Assembly (NCBI GenBank): GCA_023249695.1
Contig: JAHFCD010000107.1
Coordinates: 1 to 7,421 of the forward strand
Direction of reading: 5' to 3'
Origin: Elusimicrobiota bacterium
GTDB taxonomy: Bacteria > Elusimicrobiota > Elusimicrobia > UBA1565 > UBA9628
DNA length: 7,421 nt
The position numbers and the translations under genes are program-made. The notes under the pieces are model-generated. The model was not told the origin of the DNA. It worked only from the letters and a program-made list of their open reading frames with translations, and ran no database searches. Of this stretch, positions 1 to 5,381 are shown piece by piece. Position 1 is the stretch's first letter. Each line of letters begins with the position of its first letter.

Positions 1-1
1 T

Positions 2-262
2 GAGTTCAGCCCCAAGCTCAAGCACAGCAAGGCGGGCATCCTCTCGATGGCCAACGCGGGCCCCGATACGGGCGGCTCGCAGTTCTTCATCACGCTGGGG
101 GCGACTCCCCATCTCGACAACCGCCACGCGATCTTCGGCCAGGTCATCGAGGGCCAGGACATCGTCGTCAAGATCGGCGCCTCTCCGCGCGACTCCGGCG
201 ATCGTCCGAGGACGCCCGTCAAGATGGAGAAGGTCAAGCTCGTTCAGCCGCTGAAGAAATAG
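2..262 (+). CDS. Cyclophilin-type peptidyl-prolyl cis-trans isomerase, C-terminal part (5' end outside window)
   Basis: Catalyses cis-trans isomerisation of X-Pro peptide bonds and assists protein folding. The frame is open from base 2, before the first internal ATG at 47, and the residues before that ATG ([15 protein letters not shown]) already match the family, so the true start lies upstream of the window. 86 residues are visible, roughly half of a typical cyclophilin. The core signature [18 protein letters not shown] carries the active-site Gln and Phe, followed by [15 protein letters not shown] and a GDRPRTPV loop near the end. The catalytic Arg (CypA Arg55) falls in the missing part. 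The CypA Trp121 position is His ([10 protein letters not shown]), as in many bacterial cyclophilins with low cyclosporin affinity. No signal peptide can be judged, so cytoplasmic (PpiB-like) or periplasmic (PpiA-like) location is open. It stops at TAG 260-262 and converges on the response regulator gene, 22 bp away. Confidence 0.95.
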   Translation, partial: EFSPKLKHSKAGILSMANAGPDTGGSQFFITLGATPHLDNRHAIFGQVIEGQDIVVKIGASPRDSGDRPRTPVKMEKVKLVQPLKK

Positions 263-284
263 CCTTCGACGCCGCGCCGGTCCG

Positions 285-713
285 TCAGGGCGAGTTCTGA
301 CGGGCGGGCGCGGCCACGTTGGCCTGGAGCCAGTAGCGGCCCATCAGGCGCGCCGTGTCGAGGAATTGAGCGAAGTCGACGGGCTTGCGCACGAAGCTGT
401 TGGCTCCGAGCGCGTAGCAGCGGACCAGGTCCTCGGGCTCGATCGAAGAGCTGAGGATGACGACCGGGATCGTCTTCGTCCGGGCGTCCGAGCGGATGCG
501 CTCGAGGACCTCGTGGCCGCTGAGCTTGGGGAGATTGAGATCCAGCAGGATGACGGCGGGCAGCTCCTCCGCGCTCGAGAGATGCTTCAGGGCCTCTAAG
601 CCGTCCTTCGCGACCACGAACTGGACGCGAATCCCGGCCTCCTTGAAGGCCGCCAAAGTCAGGTGCGCGTCGTCAGGATTGTCCTCGACCAGAAGGATCG
701 TCTTGTCGCGCAT
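285..713 (-). CDS. Single-domain response regulator, CheY/Rcp1-like
   Basis: A 142-residue cytoplasmic receiver with no output domain. The acidic pocket is E10-D11 (ILLVEDNPDD), the phospho-acceptor is D58 (VILLDLNLPKLSG), the switch Ser/Thr is in ILSSS at 87-90 and the conserved Lys is K110 (FVRKPVDF). The C-terminal ending GRYWLQAN and the CYALGANSFVRKPV stretch resemble the Rcp1-type receivers that partner phytochrome-like histidine kinases. It starts at ATG 713 with a strong GAGGAGG Shine-Dalgarno three bases upstream, and lies 8 bp after the kinase stop codon, so the kinase encoded just upstream is the obvious phosphodonor. It is the last gene of the four-gene operon. With no DNA-binding or enzymatic domain, it must act by binding another protein or as a phosphorelay intermediate; no phosphotransfer protein or effector is present in the window. 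Family assignment is secure; the target is unknown. Confidence 0.97.
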   Translation of the reverse strand: MRDKTILLVEDNPDDAHLTLAAFKEAGIRVQFVVAKDGLEALKHLSSAEELPAVILLDLNLPKLSGHEVLERIRSDARTKTIPVVILSSSIEPEDLVRCYALGANSFVRKPVDFAQFLDTARLMGRYWLQANVAAPARQNSP

Positions 714-716
714 GGG

Positions 717-723
717 CCTCCTC
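717..723 (-). promoter_or_regulatory. Strong Shine-Dalgarno of the response regulator, overlapping the kinase stop codon
   Basis: On the minus strand the sequence TGAGGAGG (724-717) contains both the TGA stop of the histidine kinase (724-722) and a near-perfect GAGGAGG ribosome-binding site, three bases before ATG 713. It is the strongest such site in the operon. The arrangement lets ribosomes finishing the kinase reinitiate on the regulator, while the strong site could also give extra regulator over kinase. The site is seen directly; the effect on expression is inference. Confidence 0.7.
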
Positions 724-2545
724 AGCTCTCCGGCAAGATGAAATGGAACACGGCGCCCTTGCCGACGGCGCCTTCCGCCCAGATCCGGCCGCCGTGGCGC
801 TCGATGATGCGCGAGACGGTGGCCAGGCCGACCCCCGTCCCGGCGAACTCGGCCTCCGAGTGGAGGCGCGAGAAGGGCTTGAAGAGCTTATCGGCGAATG
901 CCGGGTCGAAGCCCGCGCCGTTGTCGCGCACCGATAGGATCCTGCGCCCGGACTCCACCCGGGAGCGCACCTCGATGCGGGGCGCGGTCGTCAGCGAGGT
1001 GAACTTCCACGCGTTGGACAGCAGATTCTCGAGCAGCAGGCGCAGGAGGTTCGCGTCGCCCGTGACCCGGACGCCCTCGTCGATGAAGACGTCCACGAGG
1101 CGTTCGGGGTGAAGCGCTTGGAGGTCGTCCGCGGCGTCGCGGGCGAGCGCGCTGAGGTCGACCGAAGCCGGCTGCATCGTGCTGCGCGTGACGCGCGCGA
1201 GGTTGAGCAGGTCGTCGATGATCTCCGCCATGTGCCGCGCGGCTTCGGCGACGCGCGCGAGGTAGTCCTTCCCCTCGGCGTCGAGGTGCTCGGCCTTCTT
1301 GACGAGCAGGAGGCTGCTGAAGCCGTTGATCGCGCGCAAAGGCGCGCGGAGATCGTGGGACACGGAGTAGGAGAAGGCCTCGAGCTCCTTATTCAGGGTC
1401 AGAAGCTCGGCCGTGCGCTCCGTGACCCGCCGTTCCAGCTGGGCGGTCAGGCTCTGGAGCTCGTCCTGGACGCGCTTGCGGTCGGTGATGTCCTCGACGA
1501 TGGAGGCGACGGCGAACACTTTGCCCTCGGGGCCTATCAAGGGCGCGTTGTACCAGTCGCAGACGATGGTTCTCCCGTCCTTGGCGACGTTCTCGTTCGT
1601 GAACCGCGTGCCGCCGCGACGCGCCAGGAGGTTCTCCCAGACGGTCTTGACCCGGCTCTCCCAGACGGGAGCGCTGATGATGAGATCGGCCGTTCGCCCC
1701 TTTGCTTCTTCCGCGGACCAGCCGAAGATCCTCTCCGCGGACATGTTCCATTCGAGGACGCGCTGATCCGTGCCCCAGACGATCACGCCGAGCGGCGTCG
1801 ATTCGACCAGAAGGGCCAGGCGCTGCTGCGAATCGTGCAGGGCCGCGTCCCGCCTCTGAATCTGATCGAGCATCTCATTAAAGGCCGCGACGAGGATGCC
1901 GAGCTCGGCTCCTCCGCGCGCGCGCGCGCGCGCCGAGTAGTCTCCTCGTTCGGCGTTCGCCTTGGCCGCGCGGGTCAGGTCCAGGATCGGTTCCGAGATC
2001 CCGCGCTGCGTTCGCGCGGCGATCGCCAGCGCCGCGAGCGAGGAGACGAGCAGCAGCGCGAGGGAGATGGCGAGGACGGCGGCGAGGCTGCGCCGCATCT
2101 CGCCTAGGTCTCTGACGAGGCGCAGCGTTCCGATGCGCCGCCCGGCCAGGGCCACTCCGCGGACGGTCGTCTGGCGATCCCATGAAAAGCGCTGGCCGTC
2201 GCTTTCCGGCCGCGGAGGCGGCTCGTCCCTCGCGTCCGCGCGGGCGTACGACGCGAAAATGGCCCCGTCGCTCGCGTAGAACTGGGCCGCGATCACATGG
2301 GGATCGACCTTCAGCACGGCGAGCGTCTCCTCCGCGTCCTTCTCGTCCCGGAAGGCCAGGGCGGGAGCGCCCCCGGCGGCGAGCATCGCCGCGCGCAGAT
2401 CCATGTCCCGCCCGGCGCGGCCGCGGTAGGCGGCGAGCTCGTAGGCGATGAAGCCCGCGCAGGCCAGCGCGAGGGCGAGCACGCTCGTGCCGGTGATGAC
2501 GACCAGCAGCTTCCATTTGAGCGGCATGTCCGCGAAGCGCGTCAT
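722..2545 (-). CDS. Membrane sensor histidine kinase: CHASE8-like periplasmic domain, HAMP, PAS, HisKA, HATPase
   Basis: A 607-residue inner-membrane sensor kinase. Order: short cytoplasmic N-terminus; first membrane helix about 12-36; periplasmic domain about 37-153 resembling CHASE8, the sensor of YfiN (pattern MLAAGGAPALAFRD, then ETLAVLKVDPHVIAAQFY); second helix about 154-177; HAMP about 178-230; PAS with PAC tail about 238-355 ending VEDITDRKR; coiled linker about 356-390; HisKA with phospho-accepting H397 in SVSHDLRAPLR; HATPase with N box N511 (ENLLSNAWKFT), G1 box DNGAGF at 541-546, F box LFKPFSRLH and G2 box GTGVGL at 569-574. All catalytic motifs are intact. The ATG at 2545 is chosen because it gives MPLKWKLL before the first helix and overlaps the upstream stop as ATGA; the frame is open 411 bp further but there it only reads through the yfiR-like gene. 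The NAWKFT N box is typical of kinases paired with Rcp1-type receivers, as here. It is probably controlled by the upstream periplasmic protein. Confidence 0.95.
   Translation of the reverse strand: MTRFADMPLKWKLLVVITGTSVLALALACAGFIAYELAAYRGRAGRDMDLRAAMLAAGGAPALAFRDEKDAEETLAVLKVDPHVIAAQFYASDGAIFASYARADARDEPPPRPESDGQRFSWDRQTTVRGVALAGRRIGTLRLVRDLGEMRRSLAAVLAISLALLLVSSLAALAIAARTQRGISEPILDLTRAAKANAERGDYSARARARGGAELGILVAAFNEMLDQIQRRDAALHDSQQRLALLVESTPLGVIVWGTDQRVLEWNMSAERIFGWSAEEAKGRTADLIISAPVWESRVKTVWENLLARRGGTRFTNENVAKDGRTIVCDWYNAPLIGPEGKVFAVASIVEDITDRKRVQDELQSLTAQLERRVTERTAELLTLNKELEAFSYSVSHDLRAPLRAINGFSSLLLVKKAEHLDAEGKDYLARVAEAARHMAEIIDDLLNLARVTRSTMQPASVDLSALARDAADDLQALHPERLVDVFIDEGVRVTGDANLLRLLLENLLSNAWKFTSLTTAPRIEVRSRVESGRRILSVRDNGAGFDPAFADKLFKPFSRLHSEAEFAGTGVGLATVSRIIERHGGRIWAEGAVGKGAVFHFILPES
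1915..1933. repeat. Alternating CG dinucleotide tract inside the HAMP coding region
   Basis: Nineteen consecutive alternating C and G bases inside the kinase gene. They encode residues 205-210, an Ala-Arg-Ala-Arg-Ala-Arg run in the HAMP domain connector. Such a tract can adopt left-handed Z-DNA and is a possible slippage site; loss or gain of one two-base unit would shift the frame before the kinase core. Whether it varies in nature cannot be seen here. Confidence 0.75.
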
Positions 2546-3078
2546 GGGATTCTCTTGCGAACCACGCTGGCCAGGCTGAGCAGGCGCGCGCTCACCCTCA
2601 GGCCGGCGCGCTCCGCCGCTTCCCGGCTGATCTCGAAGCGTATCCGGCCGCTGTCGGCCCGGAATTGGATGGCGCCGCCGCGCATCGCGAATCCATCGAT
2701 GTCCGCGACGGTCAAAGTTTCCGAGCGTCCGAGGCGCCGCAGAATCTCCGGCACGCGCTCCTCCTGCGAGGCGGAGATGAAGAGGATGTGGCACGGCGCC
2801 AGCTCCTCGAGGCTCTTGAAGCGCTTGATCGTCAGGGGGCGCCCGTTGACGGTTTCGCCGGCGACGGTCTGCTCCAGCGCTCCGCCGAACGGATCGGCGC
2901 CCAGCACGCCGATGATGATGGGCGAGCTCGGGGCCGGGAAGGACGCGGAAGGCCATTCGACGAATTTCGTGAAATTAAAGAGGAAGACCGCCTTCACTTC
3001 GCCCGCCGGGGTCGGCGCCGCGGACGCGGCGTGGAGCGCGAGGACCGCCGTCAGCAGCAGCGGCGTGGACAGCGGCAT
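2542..3078 (-). CDS. YfiR-like periplasmic protein (DUF4154 family)
   Basis: A 178-residue exported protein. An N-terminal signal peptide (hydrophobic run about 5-19, cleavage near ASA-AP at 20/21) is followed by the DUF4154 signatures: KAVFLFNFTKFVEWP at 29-43, GVLGADPFG at 57-65, HILFISAS at 97-104, then the C-terminal block ADIDGFAMRGGAIQF, RIRFEIS and AGLRVSARLLSLASVV. In Pseudomonas, YfiR is the periplasmic repressor of the CHASE8-HAMP-GGDEF cyclase YfiN; here the next gene is a CHASE8-HAMP histidine kinase, so by analogy this protein should bind and restrain (or activate) that kinase. The start at ATG 3078 is fixed by the signal peptide; it has GGAG six bases upstream and overlaps the receptor stop as TAATG. 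The frame is open much further upstream, but only as antisense-free shadow of the receptor gene. The protein has a single Cys (C96), so the intramolecular disulfides known in Pseudomonas YfiR are not possible. Family firm; partner inferred. Confidence 0.93.
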   Translation of the reverse strand: MPLSTPLLLTAVLALHAASAAPTPAGEVKAVFLFNFTKFVEWPSASFPAPSSPIIIGVLGADPFGGALEQTVAGETVNGRPLTIKRFKSLEELAPCHILFISASQEERVPEILRRLGRSETLTVADIDGFAMRGGAIQFRADSGRIRFEISREAAERAGLRVSARLLSLASVVRKRIP

Positions 3079-5267
3079 TAGAACTCCAGCTCCAGGCCGC
3101 CGGCGACGCGGATGGGGTCCTGCGGGACGGAGGGAAATCCCACCGAGCCGGCGGTGAAGGCGGCGTTGCGGTAGCGCTGGTCGAAGAGGTTGGTGACGCC
3201 GAGATGCGATGAGAGCCGCAGCGGCTTGGTGATGATGTGCGAGTAGCGGGCGTAGAGGTTGACGAGCGCGTAGGGGGCGCTGCTCTGGAGGCGGCCTTGG
3301 GGGTCTTTCGTCGCGCTGTAGGTGCGGCCGCGGTAGAGCAGCCGAGGATAGACGGTCAGCCTGCCGAGCCCGGCCTCGACGCCCGTCTGCACGGTGTGCT
3401 TGGCGCTGTAGGGCAGAACCTCGCCGTCCACGCTGCCGGCCGAGTAGGTGTAGGCCGCGTTGGGCTTGAAGGACCAGCGGCCCACGAGCGCCAGCGCGTC
3501 GATGCGCGCCGTCGCGCCGTAGGTTCGCGCGAAGCCCCGGTTCGCCGCGCCCTCGACGACGGCGACGGGCCAGCCCTTGTAGGTTCCGGCGCCCGAGACG
3601 ACGTTGTCCTGGATCAGCTGCGTGACCTCCGCGTAGTAGCCGTTGAGCGTCGCCCAGAAGCCCTCGGTGAAGCGATAGGAGACGCCCGCGTCCCATTCCT
3701 TCAGCTTCTCGGGCCGCAGGCCGGCGTTGGGCAGATGGAAGAAGTCGCTTCGCAGGCCGGTGACCTGACCCAGGCCGTTCGTCGTCGGCGTGAAGGAGCC
3801 GAAGTGGCCGTGCGTCCGGTAGGGGGAGGGAGCCAGGAAGGCTTCGCCGTAGTCGGCCTTGAGGGTGAGCTTATCGACGGGCTCGAAGACGGCGCCGATG
3901 CGCGGATTGACGGCGTCACCGTAGCGCGTGTTATGGTCGAAGCGCGCGCCGAGCGCCACGCTCACGCGCTCCCGCTTGAGCCCCAGCTGGACGAAGGAGC
4001 CGAGGTTCTGATATTGGAGCTGATGGAAATCCACCGGGATGCCCAGGGGCCTGCCGTTGAGGTCGACGACGTCGGAGCCGGGATAGAGGAAGGCCTGGGA
4101 GTCCGCGCTTTGGCTGGGATCGAAGGGACGGTCGAGGTCGGCCGAATAGGCGAGCGAGGCGTGATCTTCGTAGCTGAGCCCGAGGACGAGCGGGGCGTCG
4201 TCGGCGAACCGATAGGTGGCCTGCTCCCGAAATTCGAACGTTCGGTCGTACGCGTATTTGTAGGCGTCCCGAAAAAGAGAAAAGGTGTTGATGAAGCGGC
4301 TTTGGGGATCTATCTCGTAGAAGTGATAGGCGGCCTGGCTGTCGACCTTCCAGCGCTCGTCGTCGGAGACGATGGAATGCTTCGCGTAGAAGTTGCTGTC
4401 GTTGGTCTGGAAACGGGCTTCCGCGACGTAGGGCGAAAACTCGGGCTTGACGCCCGTGGCCGAGGAGTGGGATTCGTTCATGCGCAGGTAGCCCGCTTCG
4501 AAGCCGTCGAGACTGAGGCGGGTGTGGAAGAACAGAGAGCCCGTGCCCGCGTCATAGCGGCGCGCGGTCCCGGGCGCGGCGGAGGCGAAGTCGCCGGGAT
4601 AGTAGCCGGGCAGAAACGGCTCGTCCGACGCGTAGCGGTGCGCCGCCGCGGAAAACTCGGCGCCTTGAAGGAAGGGCGCGCCCGCCGACGCCGAGACGTC
4701 CGACGCGCCGTACGACCCGATCCCGCCCATGAGACGGGCGCCGCCGATCTCGCCGCCGGTCTTCGTGACGATGTTGATCACGCCGCTGAAGGCGTCGGGG
4801 CCGTAGAGCGCGGACATCGGGCCCACGACGATCTCCACGCGTTTGGCGCTGCGCAGCGAGAACTGCGTGCTCAAGGCGTAGACGTCGCCGGACGGGGGCG
4901 TGACGCGGACGCCGTCGTAGAGGATGAGCAGGCGCTCGTTGCCGAAAAGGCCGCGGACGCTGACGATGTTCCGGCGGTGCTCGGAGTCGTTGTGCTGAAT
5001 CTCGAACTGCGGCAGGTCCTCGAGGAGCTCGAGCAAAGTGGCGTAGCCGCGGACGCGGATCGTCTCTTCGGTCACGACGTGCGCGTTCCAAGGCGCCCCG
5101 GAGGGCCGTTCCGGGAGGCTCGACGCGGCCGTGATCGGAACGTCGAGGAGCTCCTCGAGGCTGAGCCGCTTGAGACGCTCGACCTCCGCGCCCGCGGCCG
5201 TCCCGGCGAGCGCCGTCAGCAGGAGCAGCGCGAGTCCCGGGCGACGGAAAAAGCGGGTTGCCTTCAT
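3078..5267 (-). CDS. TonB-dependent outer-membrane receptor
   Basis: A 729-residue outer-membrane beta-barrel that would import a ligand, or sense it, using TonB-ExbBD energy. The signal peptide covers about 1-27 (FRRP, hydrophobic run, AGA-E cleavage). A short linker LKRLSLEELLDVPITAAS (32-49) precedes the plug domain, about 58-172, with VVTEETIRVRGYATLLELL, IVSVRG at 101-106, LILYDGVRV at 114-122 and VEIVVGPMSALYGPDAFSG at 144-162. The rest is a barrel rich in alternating aromatic strands, with the late signature NLFDQRYRN near 693 and the terminal Phe (GGLELEF) used for barrel assembly. Full family length with no break. The LSLEELL linker type is common in receptors found beside DUF4154 genes. 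It is the first gene of the operon, preceded by 114 bp of intergenic DNA; the start ATG 5267 has only a GGGGG run directly against it, not a well-spaced ribosome site. No ligand can be named; no Fur box, TonB or ExbBD gene is visible. Confidence 0.95.
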   Translation of the reverse strand: MKATRFFRRPGLALLLLTALAGTAAGAEVERLKRLSLEELLDVPITAASSLPERPSGAPWNAHVVTEETIRVRGYATLLELLEDLPQFEIQHNDSEHRRNIVSVRGLFGNERLLILYDGVRVTPPSGDVYALSTQFSLRSAKRVEIVVGPMSALYGPDAFSGVINIVTKTGGEIGGARLMGGIGSYGASDVSASAGAPFLQGAEFSAAAHRYASDEPFLPGYYPGDFASAAPGTARRYDAGTGSLFFHTRLSLDGFEAGYLRMNESHSSATGVKPEFSPYVAEARFQTNDSNFYAKHSIVSDDERWKVDSQAAYHFYEIDPQSRFINTFSLFRDAYKYAYDRTFEFREQATYRFADDAPLVLGLSYEDHASLAYSADLDRPFDPSQSADSQAFLYPGSDVVDLNGRPLGIPVDFHQLQYQNLGSFVQLGLKRERVSVALGARFDHNTRYGDAVNPRIGAVFEPVDKLTLKADYGEAFLAPSPYRTHGHFGSFTPTTNGLGQVTGLRSDFFHLPNAGLRPEKLKEWDAGVSYRFTEGFWATLNGYYAEVTQLIQDNVVSGAGTYKGWPVAVVEGAANRGFARTYGATARIDALALVGRWSFKPNAAYTYSAGSVDGEVLPYSAKHTVQTGVEAGLGRLTVYPRLLYRGRTYSATKDPQGRLQSSAPYALVNLYARYSHIITKPLRLSSHLGVTNLFDQRYRNAAFTAGSVGFPSVPQDPIRVAGGLELEF

Positions 5268-5299
5268 CCCCCAAGGTATAACCCATCGCGAGCGCCCCT

Positions 5300-5329
5300 G
5301 ACATAACGCCCGGGCAACTTATTCGTAAA
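5300..5329 (-). promoter_or_regulatory. Weak sigma70-like promoter candidate for the receptor operon
   Basis: Within the only sizeable intergenic gap (5268-5381), the minus strand shows TTTACG (5329-5324) and TATGTC (5305-5300) 18 bases apart, in a locally AT-richer patch (GTTTACGAATAAG). The match is partial (about 4/6 and 3/6 to the consensus). Transcription from it would leave a leader of roughly 25 bases before ATG 5267. No convincing operator, Fur box or riboswitch was seen in the gap. Position is a weak guess; that the operon promoter lies somewhere in this gap is more likely. Confidence 0.25.
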
Positions 5330-5345
5330 CGACGCAAAGCCGCCC

Positions 5346-5370
5346 GCGCCTTTCCCGGAGAGGGAGGCGC
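5346..5370 (-). terminator. Hairpin downstream of gabT, possible imperfect terminator
   Basis: On the minus strand GCGCCT (5370-5365) pairs with AGGCGC (5351-5346), extended by CCC (5364-5362) with GGG (5356-5354) across a two-base AA bulge, leaving a five-base loop. It lies 11 bp after the gabT stop codon, where a terminator would be expected. It is not followed by a T-run (next bases GGGCGGCTTTGCG), so it is not a canonical intrinsic terminator and may only attenuate or protect the transcript 3' end. Confidence 0.3.
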
Positions 5371-5381
5371 CGGGGATAATG

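Noticed and set aside
1109..2107. 332-codon plus-strand open frame opposite the histidine kinase
   Set aside because: Biased Arg/Glu/Ala/Asp composition without domains; the minus-strand kinase has every catalytic motif in order.
2546..2956. N-terminal extension of the histidine kinase frame (137 codons before ATG 2545)
   Set aside because: This stretch is an out-of-frame reading of the YfiR-like gene, giving Arg-rich sequence. The start at 2545 gives a proper N-terminus before the first membrane helix and an ATGA overlap.
3079..3696. N-terminal extension of the YfiR-like frame into the receptor gene
   Set aside because: The extension is Arg/Leu-rich shadow of the receptor coding sequence, and a signal peptide begins exactly at ATG 3078.
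3237..5306. 689-codon open frame on the plus strand, antisense to the receptor gene
   Set aside because: The predicted protein is low-complexity (runs of Arg, Gly, Val, Glu, Ala) with no recognisable domain. It mirrors a well-supported receptor gene and arises from high GC at third codon positions, which removes stop codons in the antisense frame.
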